Source of the DNA: Chloroflexota bacterium
Lineage (GTDB): Bacteria; Chloroflexota; Limnocylindria; P2-11E
DNA length: 22,556 bases
Assembly (NCBI GenBank): GCA_016875665.1
Contig: VGPA01000002.1
Location: forward strand, 1-22,556
Reading direction: 5' to 3'
In this document: piece after piece, positions 14,424 through 21,648 of the stretch
How the letters are laid out: every line of letters begins with the position of its first letter
Position numbering within the stretch: position 1 is the first letter of the stretch
Notes under the pieces: generated by a model
The model's input: only the letters and a program-made list of their open reading frames with translations
The model's database searches: none
Told to the model about the DNA's origin: nothing
Made by a program: the position numbers and the translations under genes

Positions 14424-15160
14424 TCGTGTACCCGGCGATCGACATGCTCGGCGGGCAGGCCGTGCGCCTCGGGTCGCAGGGCGACTTCGCCGGGGCGCGC
14501 CAGGTCGCTCCGTCGCCGCTCGAGGCCGCGAAGAAGTACGTCGCCGCGGGCGCGCAGTGGCTGCACCTCGTCGACCTCGATGGCGCCCGCACCGGTGTGA
14601 TGAAGAACCTCGACCAGATCCGCCGCATCGCCGCGAGCACGACCGTCAAGATCCAGGCCTCGGGTGGCATCCGCGACTTCGAGACGGCCGAGGCGCTCGT
14701 CGAAGCAGGCGCCTCCCGCATCGTCGTCGGCACCGCCGCGGTGCGCGACCCGACGCTGCTCGCGCGCCTGGTCGACCGCCACGCGGACGAGCTCGCGGTC
14801 GCCATCGACGCGAAGGGCGGGATGGTCGCGACCGACGGCTGGACCGCCGTGAGCGACCTCAAAGCCGCGGACCTCGCGCAGCGGCTGGCCGGCGCGGGGG
14901 TGGCGAGCATCGTCTTCACGAACGTGAGCGTCGACGGGACGATGGGCGGCGTCGACGTGCGCGGCGTGGAGGAGGTCGCCCGCGCGTTTGGCGGGGGCCT
15001 CATCTACTCCGGCGGCGTCGCGTCGCTCGACGACATCCGCGCGCTCGTCGGGCTGCGGCACCGCGGCGTGCGCGGCGTGATCGTGGGGAGCGCGCTGTAC
15101 AAGGGCGCGTTCACGCTCCCGCAGGCGCTCGAGGCGGCGAAGCCGAGCAACGCGCGATGA
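14420..15160 (+). CDS. hisA: ProFAR isomerase, (beta/alpha)8 barrel
   Basis: Isomerises the aminoaldose ProFAR to the aminoketose PRFAR by Amadori rearrangement; 246 residues. The catalytic aspartates are Asp8 (YPAIDMLGGQAVRL) and Asp130 (VAIDAKGG). Phosphate-binding loops are SGGIRDF (81-87), VVGTAAVRD (102-110), the late YSGGVAS and VIVGSALYKG, showing the half-barrel duplication. The loop after strand 6 reads TNVSVDGTMGG where many HisA have TDI-x-x-DGT. If the organism is actinobacterial the enzyme could also serve tryptophan synthesis (PriA), which I cannot decide from sequence. ATG 14420 lies in an ATGA overlap with hisH. Confidence 0.95.
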   Translation: MIVYPAIDMLGGQAVRLGSQGDFAGARQVAPSPLEAAKKYVAAGAQWLHLVDLDGARTGVMKNLDQIRRIAASTTVKIQASGGIRDFETAEALVEAGASRIVVGTAAVRDPTLLARLVDRHADELAVAIDAKGGMVATDGWTAVSDLKAADLAQRLAGAGVASIVFTNVSVDGTMGGVDVRGVEEVARAFGGGLIYSGGVASLDDIRALVGLRHRGVRGVIVGSALYKGAFTLPQALEAAKPSNAR

Positions 15161-15933
15161 CGCTCGCCAAGCGCGTGATCCCGTGCCTCGACGTCCGCGA
15201 AGGCAAGGTCGTGAAGAGCGTGCAGTTCGTGGACACGAAGGACGTCGGCGACGCGATCGACATGGCCCGCCGGTACGACGCGGGCGGCGCCGACGAGCTC
15301 GTCTTCCTCGACATCAACGCCTCACACGAACGCCGCCGGACCATGGTCGAGTTCGCCTCGCGCGTGGCGGAGCAGCTGTTCATCCCGTTCACGGTGGGCG
15401 GCGGGATCGCGTCGGCCGACCTCGCCGGCGAGATCCTGCGGGAGGGCGCCGACAAGGTGGCCGTGAACAGCGGCGCGGTCCGCGACCCGCGGCTCATCGC
15501 GGAGATCGCGGACCGCTACGGCTCGCAGGCGACGGTCCTGTCGCTCGACGCGCGCCGCAGCGGCGCAGGCTGGGAAGTCGTGCTCGACGGCGGGCGCGTC
15601 CCGACCGGCAAGGATGCCATCGCCTGGGTGAAGCAGGGCGTCGCGCTGGGCGCGGGCGAAGTGCTCGTCAACAGCATCGACCGCGACGGGACCAAGCAGG
15701 GCTTCGACCTCGCCCTCACGGCCGCGGTCGCCGACGCGGTGAACGTGCCGGTCATCGCGTCCGGCGGCGCGTCCTCGGCCGCCGACTTCGCGACGCTGTT
15801 CGCGAAGACGGGAGCGGAAGCCGGCCTCGCGGCGTCGATCTTCCACTACGGTGAGCTCACCATCGCCGACGTGAAGCGCGCGCTCCTGGACGCCGGTGTC
15901 CCGGTGCGCCCGCCGGAACGGGCACTGGCATGA
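15157..15933 (+). CDS. hisF: Imidazole glycerol phosphate synthase, cyclase subunit
   Basis: Barrel partner of HisH that uses ammonia and PRFAR to make imidazole glycerol phosphate and AICAR; 258 residues, normal. Catalytic Asp12 (RVIPCLDV) and Asp131 (VLSLDARR) are present. Phosphate loops are TVGGGIAS (79-86), AVNSGAVRDP (102-111), the late VIASGGASS and AASIFHYGE. NSIDRDGTKQG is the invariant active-site loop. ATG 15157 overlaps the hisA stop by 4 nt and the stop overlaps hisIE, so subunits of this step are made from one coupled message. Confidence 0.97.
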   Translation: MTLAKRVIPCLDVREGKVVKSVQFVDTKDVGDAIDMARRYDAGGADELVFLDINASHERRRTMVEFASRVAEQLFIPFTVGGGIASADLAGEILREGADKVAVNSGAVRDPRLIAEIADRYGSQATVLSLDARRSGAGWEVVLDGGRVPTGKDAIAWVKQGVALGAGEVLVNSIDRDGTKQGFDLALTAAVADAVNVPVIASGGASSAADFATLFAKTGAEAGLAASIFHYGELTIADVKRALLDAGVPVRPPERALA

Positions 15934-16559
15934 CCGTCGACCCCGGCGCGCTCACGTGGGACCAGAACGGACTGGTCGCGGCCATCGTGCAGGACGCTGG
16001 CACCGGTTCGGTGCTGATGCTCGCGTGGATGGACCGTGAGGCGCTCGAGGCCACCCTACGCACGAAGGAAGCGCACTTCCACAGCCGGTCCCGCGCGCGC
16101 TTGTGGAAGAAGGGGGAGGAAAGCGGCAACGTCCTCCACGTGGTCGATCTCGCCCTCGATTGCGACGGCGACGCGCTCCTGGTGCGTGCCCACCCGAAGG
16201 GGCCGGTGTGCCACACGGGGGCGGCCACCTGCTGGGGCGCGGACCCCGCGCCGGCGCTGGGGCGCACGCTCTCGGAGCTCGCCGCCCTGCTGCGCGAACG
16301 CAGGCGCGACCTGCCGGAGGGCTCCTACAGCGCCGAGCTGTTCCGCAAGGGCACCGGCGCGATCGCGCAGAAGGTGGGTGAGGAGGCGCTGGAGACCGCG
16401 CTGGCCGCCGTGGCCGAGCCGCGCGAGCGGGCGCTGTCCGAGCTCACCGATCTCGTCTACGCGCTGGTGGTCCTCGCGACGCAGCTCGGCATCTCGGCCG
16501 ACGACGTCGTGCGCTCGCTCGCCGAAAAGAAGGCGGTCGCGTCGTCACGCCCGCACTGA
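15930..16559 (+). CDS. hisIE: Bifunctional phosphoribosyl-AMP cyclohydrolase / phosphoribosyl-ATP pyrophosphatase
   Basis: Fused enzyme for steps two and three of histidine synthesis; 209 residues. The HisI part (about 1-105) has SRSRARLWKKGEESGN (52-67) and the metal ligands Asp77, Asp79 and Asp81 with Cys78, Cys94 and Cys101. The HisE part (about 110-200) is helical with SYSAELFRKGTGAIAQKVGE (132-151) and the acidic ELTDLVYALVVL site. Fusion of I and E is usual in many phyla but not in typical Streptomyces-like actinobacteria, a mild taxonomic hint. ATG 15930 overlaps the hisF stop by 4 nt. It is the last gene of the operon; the convergent MFS gene starts 7 nt beyond, with only a weak 5-bp hairpin at the junction. 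Confidence 0.95.
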   Translation: MTVDPGALTWDQNGLVAAIVQDAGTGSVLMLAWMDREALEATLRTKEAHFHSRSRARLWKKGEESGNVLHVVDLALDCDGDALLVRAHPKGPVCHTGAATCWGADPAPALGRTLSELAALLRERRRDLPEGSYSAELFRKGTGAIAQKVGEEALETALAAVAEPRERALSELTDLVYALVVLATQLGISADDVVRSLAEKKAVASSRPH

Positions 16560-16566
16560 CATCGAC

Positions 16567-17805
16567 TCAGTCCAGGCCCACGTGCCGCATCTCCCTGAAC
16601 ACGGCGGTCCACGCCAGCGTCGCGAGCGTGACCAGACCGGCGATCAGAAGCACGGCCGCGCCCGGCCCGATCGCCTCGGCGAGGAGGCCGATCACGACCG
16701 AACCGATCGTCATGACGCCGATCGCCACGCTCAGGATGCCCGTGATCCGCCCTCGCATGTCGGCCGGCACCGACAGCACGATGAGTGTGGTCTGCATCGT
16801 TCCGAACAACGTCTGCCCGATGCCACTCACCAGCAGCGCGCCGAAGGCCACGGGCAGGGTCGTCGCGACCGCGAAGACCGCAGTGAAGCAGCTGAACATC
16901 GCGCTGCCGACCCAGTAGTAGCGCGCGGGCCGCGCGAGCCTCGCACGCGCGGCGAGGAAGATGCCCGCGGCCAGGCCACCGATCCCCGGCGCCGCGCCGA
17001 GCAAACCCAGCTCGGCCGCGCTGATGCCCAAAGGCGCCTGGAACGCAGGGAGCAGGAAGCGGGATGGCCACGCGACGTTGAAGAGCACCGTGATTCCGAG
17101 GATCCCGATCAGCGTGCGGCTCCGCGCGACGAAGCGAAGGCCCTGCTGCACCTTCCCCAGGGCCGTTGCGATGGCGGCAGGCACGATCTCCTGGACCCAG
17201 TTGGGCACCATCGACCGCAGCATCCAGCCGGCGAGCACGTAGAGCAGGAACATGAACGCGTACGAGGCTGCCGCGCCGATGAAGACATCGCGCGGATAGA
17301 GATCCAGCAGCAGTCCTCCCACGAACGGTCCCAGCACTGACCCGATCGTCATGCCGATGTTGTCGAAGGCCAGCGCGTTCAGGAATTGATTCCGTCCGAC
17401 GAGGTCGAACGTGAAGGTCCGGCGGGTGATGCTGTTCAAGTTGAGCATTATTCCCATCGCCAGAGTCAACGCGAGGAGGCCCCACTCGTTGACCGCATGC
17501 GCGAACAGGAGGGCCGCGGTCGCGAGATTGAGGAGCGCCATGACCTCGACGGAGATCGTCATCAGCCTGCGCCGGTCGACCGCGTCGACCAGCAGTCCGG
17601 CAAACACGCCGAACACGAGCAGGGGGCCCCAGTAGGCAACCGTCACGAGCTGCGTCAGGAAGCTCGAGCCCGTCAGCGAGTAGATGAGATAGCTCGTGAC
17701 GAACTGCCACATCAGCTGACCCATCGAGGTGATCAGGAGGACGGGCCAGGACAGTCTGTAGTTGCGGAGTCCGAGGACCGCGAGGCCGCCGCGGGACCCC
17801 CTCAC
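16567..17805 (-). CDS. MFS transporter, EntS/DHA3-like
   Basis: 412-residue inner-membrane transporter with about twelve membrane segments. The N-terminal FLxxTQLVT-type segment is followed by the motif-A loop GLLVDAVDRRRLM. A central RRTFTFDLVGRNQFLNALAF and a second-half DMRGRITGILSV are typical of the enterobactin-exporter-like group. It is a distant relative of the transporter at 6037-7293, not a close copy. GTG 17803-17805 overlaps the gltX stop (GTGA on the reverse strand), so it is translationally coupled to glutamyl-tRNA synthetase, an unusual partner with no obvious functional link. Substrate unknown. Confidence 0.88.
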   Translation of the reverse strand: MRGSRGGLAVLGLRNYRLSWPVLLITSMGQLMWQFVTSYLIYSLTGSSFLTQLVTVAYWGPLLVFGVFAGLLVDAVDRRRLMTISVEVMALLNLATAALLFAHAVNEWGLLALTLAMGIMLNLNSITRRTFTFDLVGRNQFLNALAFDNIGMTIGSVLGPFVGGLLLDLYPRDVFIGAAASYAFMFLLYVLAGWMLRSMVPNWVQEIVPAAIATALGKVQQGLRFVARSRTLIGILGITVLFNVAWPSRFLLPAFQAPLGISAAELGLLGAAPGIGGLAAGIFLAARARLARPARYYWVGSAMFSCFTAVFAVATTLPVAFGALLVSGIGQTLFGTMQTTLIVLSVPADMRGRITGILSVAIGVMTIGSVVIGLLAEAIGPGAAVLLIAGLVTLATLAWTAVFREMRHVGLD

Positions 17806-19253
17806 CGGATCGACGGCGGCCCCTCCTGCAGCGCCTCCTGCGCGCGCTCGATGCGCGCGAGCGCGCGCTCGCGGCCCAGCAGCAGGATCGAATCGATGAT
17901 CGGCGGAGTGACCGTCTTGCCGGTCACCGCGAGGCGCAGCGCCATGAACAGGTCGCCGGCCTTCCAGCCCAGCTCATCGGCTGCGCCGCGCAGGCCGCCT
18001 TCGAGCGCGGCCGCGCTCCAGTCGGCGAAGCGCGTGACCACCGCGGCCTGCGCGAGGGCCTCGACCGTCTCGGCAGCCTCGCGCTTCTTCGGCACGAGCT
18101 GCGCCGCCGCGGGCTTCACGCCGGCGTCATCGAACAGGAACGACACCAGGTCGGGGAATTCGGCGAGCGTGCGGAGGCGCTCCTGGACGAGCGGAACGGT
18201 TCGGCGCAGCAGCGCCCGGTCCCAGTGCGCCGGGGCGAACGCGGCGAGGCGCTCGAACAGCGCGTCCGGACCGAGCGCACGGATGTGGAGTCCGTTGAAA
18301 TGGTCCAGACGCTCGCGGTCCCACTTGCCGCCGGCCTTGTGGACCTGCTCGATCCGCCACAGCTCGATCATTCGGGCGACGTCGAAGACCTCCTCCTCGG
18401 TTCCGGGCGACCAGCCGATGAGCGCGAGGTAGTTCAGGAGCGCCTCAGGCAGGTAGCCCTGCGCGCGGAACTCCTCGACCCTCGTCGCGCCGTGGCGCTT
18501 GGAGAGCTTCTTCCCGTCGGGTCCGAGGACGTTCGGCAGGTGCGCGTGCGGGGGCGCCTCCCAGCCGAACGCGCGGTAGACGAGCAGGTGCTTGGGTGTG
18601 GATGGAAGCCAGTCCTCGCCGCGGAACACATGGCTGATCCGCATCCGGTGGTCGTCGACGACGACCGCGAGCTGGTAGGTGGGGAAGCCGTCCGACTTGA
18701 GGAGGACCTGGTCTTCGATCGCGCGGAGCGGCCACTCGACGTGCCCGTATACGAGGTCGTCGAGCGCGATGGTGCCGTCCTCGGGCACCTTGAGCCGGAT
18801 CACGTGTGGCTCGCTGGCGGCGCGCGCCGCGGCGCGCGCGGGCTCGATCGTCCGGCAGTTGCGGTCGTAGCGAGTGACCTCGCCGCGCGTCTGCTGCTGC
18901 GTGCGCACGCTCGCGAGGCGCTCCTTGCTGCAGAAGCAGGGGTACGCGTCCCCCTGGCTGACGAGCGCGCGCGCCCGCTCCTGGTAGAGCGAGAGGCGCT
19001 CGGACTGGACATACGGCCCGTGCGGACCGCCCTCGCGCGGCCCCTCGTCCCACGTGATGCCGACCCAGCCGAGCCCGTCGTAGATCGAGTCGAGCGCCTC
19101 CGGTACGAAGCGCTCCTGGTCGGTGTCCTCGATCCGGAGGATCAGCGTGCCCTTGCTCTGCCGGGCGAAGAGGTAGTTGTAGAGAGTCGTCCGGACGCTG
19201 CCGATGTGCAGCGAGCCGGTGGGGGAGGGCGCGAAGCGGACGCGCACGGTCAT
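17802..19253 (-). CDS. gltX: Glutamyl-tRNA synthetase
   Basis: Class I aminoacyl-tRNA synthetase charging tRNA with glutamate; 483 residues, normal. The HIGH motif reads HIGS (16-19) in RFAPSPTGSLHIGSVRT and the KMSKS motif reads KKLSKRHGA (248-256). Cys106, Cys108 and Cys133 form most of a zinc site (CFCSKERL and RNCR). Glutamate-pocket motifs such as RIEDTD (40-45), GFPTYQLAVVVDDH (189-202) and FRGEDWLPSTPKH (210-222) are intact. If the genome lacks glnS it would also charge tRNA-Gln; this cannot be seen here. ATG 19253 has TACTTT 6 nt upstream and no Shine-Dalgarno, suggesting a leaderless transcript. Confidence 0.97.
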   Translation of the reverse strand: MTVRVRFAPSPTGSLHIGSVRTTLYNYLFARQSKGTLILRIEDTDQERFVPEALDSIYDGLGWVGITWDEGPREGGPHGPYVQSERLSLYQERARALVSQGDAYPCFCSKERLASVRTQQQTRGEVTRYDRNCRTIEPARAAARAASEPHVIRLKVPEDGTIALDDLVYGHVEWPLRAIEDQVLLKSDGFPTYQLAVVVDDHRMRISHVFRGEDWLPSTPKHLLVYRAFGWEAPPHAHLPNVLGPDGKKLSKRHGATRVEEFRAQGYLPEALLNYLALIGWSPGTEEEVFDVARMIELWRIEQVHKAGGKWDRERLDHFNGLHIRALGPDALFERLAAFAPAHWDRALLRRTVPLVQERLRTLAEFPDLVSFLFDDAGVKPAAAQLVPKKREAAETVEALAQAAVVTRFADWSAAALEGGLRGAADELGWKAGDLFMALRLAVTGKTVTPPIIDSILLLGRERALARIERAQEALQEGPPSIR

Positions 19254-19259
19254 GCGGCA

Positions 19260-19265
19260 AAAGTA
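19260..19265 (-). promoter_or_regulatory. -10-like hexamer TACTTT, leaderless start of gltX
   Basis: On the reverse strand TACTTT is followed by TGCCGC and the gltX ATG. A 44-nt intergenic region serves both gltX and the divergent DUF3105 gene, leaving little room for untranslated leaders. Confidence 0.5.
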
Positions 19266-19283
19266 GCGGGGTTCCGATCCCGG

Positions 19284-19289
19284 TACTCT
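19284..19289 (+). promoter_or_regulatory. -10-like hexamer TACTCT in front of the DUF3105 gene
   Basis: TACTCT in GGTACTCTG ends 8 nt before ATG 19298, again the leaderless arrangement. The surrounding CGGTACTCTG differs at one base from CGGTACACTG upstream of tatA (22233-22242 plus one), hinting at a shared promoter type. Confidence 0.45.
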
Positions 19290-19297
19290 GAAATGAG

Positions 19298-19963
19298 ATG
19301 TCCGAACAGAAGACCCGGCGGCAGCGCCGCGAGGAAGGACGCCAGCGCGGCGGTGGCCGGCGCGGCGCGCGCTTCGAGGCGCGTCCCGCTCGCCCGGCGT
19401 GGTTCATGCCTGCCGTGGTGGTCGGCGCGATCCTCGCGCTCATCGTGGTCGGCCGCCTCACCGGCTTCATCTCGTTCGATTCCGGCGCCGCGGCGAAGAT
19501 CGACATCGACGACCCGGCCTACGCCCCGCCGGTGGGCGACCTCGGCGTGAAAGTCGAAAGCGAGGGCAACGCCCACGTGCCGGACAACCAGCGTGTGACC
19601 TACAAGACCAATCCGCCCGCTTCCGGCTCGCACTGGGGCAGTCCCGCGCCGTGGGGCTCGTACGACTCGCTGCAGCCCAATGAGCGGACGGTGCACAATC
19701 TCGAGCACGGGGGCATCGTCATCCACTACAACGGCTTGAGTCAGGCGGAGACCGACACGGTGAAGGGGATCGTCTCGAAGCTGCGGGCCGATCGATTCCG
19801 CAAGATCATCCTCCAGCCGAACCCGACCATGACCGACGCCAAGATCGCGCTCGCGGCATGGTTGCACCTGCTCAAGCTCGAGACGGTCGACGACGTGAAG
19901 ATGATCCAGTTCGTCCGCAAGTACTACGACGGGCCGGACGCGCCGGAGCCGGGCGTCGGCTAG
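19298..19963 (+). CDS. DUF3105 domain protein, membrane-anchored
   Basis: 221 residues of unknown function. A strongly basic N-terminus (MSEQKTRRQRREEGRQ then further Arg) precedes a single membrane segment (about 34-57), so the C-terminal domain should face outward. The DUF3105 signature is complete: VTYKTNPPASGSHWGSPAPW (102-121), GSYDSLQPNERTVHNLEHGG and IVIHY, then LHLLKLETVD near the end. Conserved His residues in GSHW, VHNLEHGG and IHY could bind metal, but this is inference. The start is supported by TACTCT 8 nt upstream. It is followed directly by a second membrane-anchored gene whose reading frame overlaps this one, so the two probably work together. Confidence 0.88.
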   Translation: MSEQKTRRQRREEGRQRGGGRRGARFEARPARPAWFMPAVVVGAILALIVVGRLTGFISFDSGAAAKIDIDDPAYAPPVGDLGVKVESEGNAHVPDNQRVTYKTNPPASGSHWGSPAPWGSYDSLQPNERTVHNLEHGGIVIHYNGLSQAETDTVKGIVSKLRADRFRKIILQPNPTMTDAKIALAAWLHLLKLETVDDVKMIQFVRKYYDGPDAPEPGVG

Positions 19964-19964
19964 C

Positions 19965-20144
19965 GACGAGACCCCGCGCGCGTCGGACGACGAGGAGCTC
20001 GAGGACGACGACCTCGACGAGTTCGAGGACGGGGACCTCGAGGATGATGAGCCGCCGCTCCGCGTCGACGCCAAGCGGATCCTGGCGATCGCCGGTGGGC
20101 TGCTCGCGGCCGTCCTGATCCTCACGCCCATCGCGGCGCTCACC
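19965..20144 (+). other. Probable 5' coding extension of the next gene, without a normal start codon
   Basis: The frame of the downstream gene is open from 19905. Here it encodes an acidic stretch (SDDEELEDDDLDEFEDGD) followed by a good membrane segment (AKRILAIAGGLLAAVLILT). That order, cytoplasmic charged tail then anchor, looks like real protein, and its third codon positions are GC-rich. No ATG, GTG or TTG occurs in frame before GTG 20145, which lies at the very end of the membrane segment. A rare start, a +1 frameshift from the DUF3105 gene or a sequence error would each explain it. Confidence 0.55.
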
Positions 20145-20714
20145 GTGCCGTTCGCGAGCGACCTCGTGCTCCTGCCCAAGCAAGGCCCGCACCTTCTGCT
20201 GGCGGAGGGCGACCTGCCCCCGGCGGGCCTGAAGGTGGATCTCGATGTCGCCAAGCGGCCCCTCCTTGGCCTGGAGGACACCTCGCCCGCGAGCCAGGCG
20301 CGGCGCGCGCAGCTCATCGCCGCGGGCTTCGGCGGCGGCTGGGTGCGGACGTTCGAAGGGCCCGCGAGCGAGGGGATCGTCCAGGTGGGGACCGGGGTGA
20401 GCGTGTACGCCGGCGCCGAGGCGGCGTCGCTCGAGTACGGGCGGACGATCCTCGAGCTGCGGAGAGACCCGGCCTGGAAGCAGTTCACGCCCCGCGCCGG
20501 CGTGTCGGCCGACGAGTTCACCGCCTACGAGCAGGCGATACCGGGCGGCCATGCCGCGCTCGTCTACTACCGCTACGCGAACCTGCTCGCGCAGGTCTCG
20601 CTCACCTGCCGCGGGCCGCGTGACCAGGCCTTCGAGTGCGCGCAGTCCGGGGTGCGGTCGCTCACGCAGAAGCAGATCGACAAGGAGCGCCTCAGCCGGC
20701 TCAACCCCTTCTAG
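20145..20714 (+). CDS. Uncharacterised exported or membrane-anchored protein (minimal start given)
   Basis: No family recognised. From GTG 20145 it is 189 residues, but the sequence just upstream in the same frame encodes an acidic tail and a membrane helix, so the natural protein is probably about 240-250 residues with its main domain outside the membrane. Visible features are an amphipathic N-terminal part (LPPAGLKVDLDVAK), a GGGWVRTFEGP turn followed by a beta-like VQVGTGVSVYAGAEAASLEY, two cysteines (in LTCRGPRD and FECAQSG) that could form a disulfide, and a C-terminal KQIDKERLSRLNPF. It follows the DUF3105 gene and converges on the molybdopterin oxidoreductase gene with 3 nt between stops. 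Paired membrane-anchored partner of DUF3105 is the best guess. Confidence 0.7.
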   Translation: MPFASDLVLLPKQGPHLLLAEGDLPPAGLKVDLDVAKRPLLGLEDTSPASQARRAQLIAAGFGGGWVRTFEGPASEGIVQVGTGVSVYAGAEAASLEYGRTILELRRDPAWKQFTPRAGVSADEFTAYEQAIPGGHAALVYYRYANLLAQVSLTCRGPRDQAFECAQSGVRSLTQKQIDKERLSRLNPF

Positions 20715-20717
20715 ACC

Positions 20718-21320
20718 TCAGTCACCCCAATACCTCTCTTCCTTCCAGGGGTCGCCGTGGTTGTGATAGCCGTTGCGCTCCCAGAACCCGGGGGCATCGT
20801 CGGCGCGGAACTCGATCCCGCGGCACCATTTCGCCCCCTTCCACGCGTAGAGGTGCGGGATCACCAGCCGGCAGGGGTACCCGTGCTCCTGGGTGAGCGT
20901 CTCACCGTTGGCGCGCAGGGCGATCAGGCTGTCGCGCTGCGCGTCCTCGATCGGCACGTTGGCGGTGAACCCGTACTCCCCGTGGGAGATCACGAACTTC
21001 GCCTTCGCGGTGGGCTTCGCCATCTCGACGAGCTTGGAGAACGGGATGCCCTCCCAGCGCTGGTCGAGGCGCGACCAGCTCGTCACGCAGTGCATGTCGG
21101 CCACGAACGTCGCGGCGCACTCCCGGTCCAGCGCCTGGAACTGCTCCCAGCCGAGCCGGACCTCGTGCTCGACCTCGCCGAAGACCCGGAAGTCCCAGGT
21201 GCGCGCGTTGAACGTGGGGACGGGGCCATAGTGGAGCACCGGCCACTTCTCGGTGAGGTACTGGCCCGGCGGGACGCGACCCTGCAGCGCGGGGTCGTCC
21301 GCCTTCTTGAAGTGCTTCAT
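20718..21320 (-). CDS. Sulfite-oxidase-like molybdopterin oxidoreductase (COG2041 type)
   Basis: 200-residue single-domain protein of the sulfite oxidase/MsrP molybdenum-cofactor fold. The molybdenum-ligating cysteine is Cys78 in DMHCVTSWSRLDQRWEGIP. HGYPCRLVIPHLYAWKGAKW (146-165) and the C-terminal GYHNHGDPWKEERYWG are characteristic. There is no signal peptide or twin-arginine motif: the N-terminus is MKHFKKADDPALQG. It should therefore be cytoplasmic, unlike periplasmic MsrP, and it lacks the dimerisation and heme domains of sulfite oxidases. Substrate unknown. The start is fixed by AGGAGG about 6 nt before ATG 21320. It is last in a leftward operon after lepB and the DUF971 gene. Confidence 0.9.
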   Translation of the reverse strand: MKHFKKADDPALQGRVPPGQYLTEKWPVLHYGPVPTFNARTWDFRVFGEVEHEVRLGWEQFQALDRECAATFVADMHCVTSWSRLDQRWEGIPFSKLVEMAKPTAKAKFVISHGEYGFTANVPIEDAQRDSLIALRANGETLTQEHGYPCRLVIPHLYAWKGAKWCRGIEFRADDAPGFWERNGYHNHGDPWKEERYWGD

Positions 21321-21330
21321 TCGTCCCTCC

Positions 21331-21648
21331 TCAGTCGAGTCCCGCCGCCGTGCGGAGCATCTTGAAGGTGTAGATCCCGGTGTCGTGCCCGTCCGCCCAC
21401 GCGGGCGTGATGCCGTAGCGACCGACCGGGTAGACCCTGTCCAGCGTCGCCTGCCGCTCCGTGAACACGGTCGCGTCGCTCACGTTGCCGGCGAACGACC
21501 CCTCGCCCGAGCAGTAGGCGCACGGGCACGCCCTGCGCAGCGGCTCCCAGGCGTACTCGCTCACCGCGCCGTCGTCCCACGTGACCGTCAGCACGCGCCG
21601 CGTGGCGTCGATCGCCCAATCGGTCGGACGGTGGAACTGCGTCACCAC
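21331..21648 (-). CDS. DUF971 (GBBH-like N-terminal) protein with CxCxxC
   Basis: 105 residues with the small DUF971 fold seen at the N-terminus of gamma-butyrobetaine hydroxylases and in stand-alone proteins often linked to iron-sulfur assembly. LTVTWDDGAVSEYAWEPLRR leads into CPCAYC (Cys41, Cys43, Cys46), a likely zinc or cluster site, and VGRYGITPAWADGHDTGIYT holds the invariant W-DGH-TGIY block. GTG 21648 or GTG 21645 starts it; the latter overlaps the lepB stop. Ten nt separate it from the molybdopterin enzyme gene, so a role in maturing that enzyme is a reasonable inference, not shown. Confidence 0.88.
   Translation of the reverse strand: MVTQFHRPTDWAIDATRRVLTVTWDDGAVSEYAWEPLRRACPCAYCSGEGSFAGNVSDATVFTERQATLDRVYPVGRYGITPAWADGHDTGIYTFKMLRTAAGLD

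Noticed and set aside
16555..16571. Hairpin ACTGA-N7-TCAGT between the convergent hisIE and MFS genes as a terminator
   Set aside because: Only 5 bp, AT-balanced and without a T-run; it is largely explained by the two facing TGA stop codons.
19269..19283. GGGTTCCGATCCC resembling the T-arm of a tRNA
   Set aside because: The 44-nt gap between gltX and the DUF3105 gene cannot hold a tRNA and no acceptor or anticodon arms pair around it.
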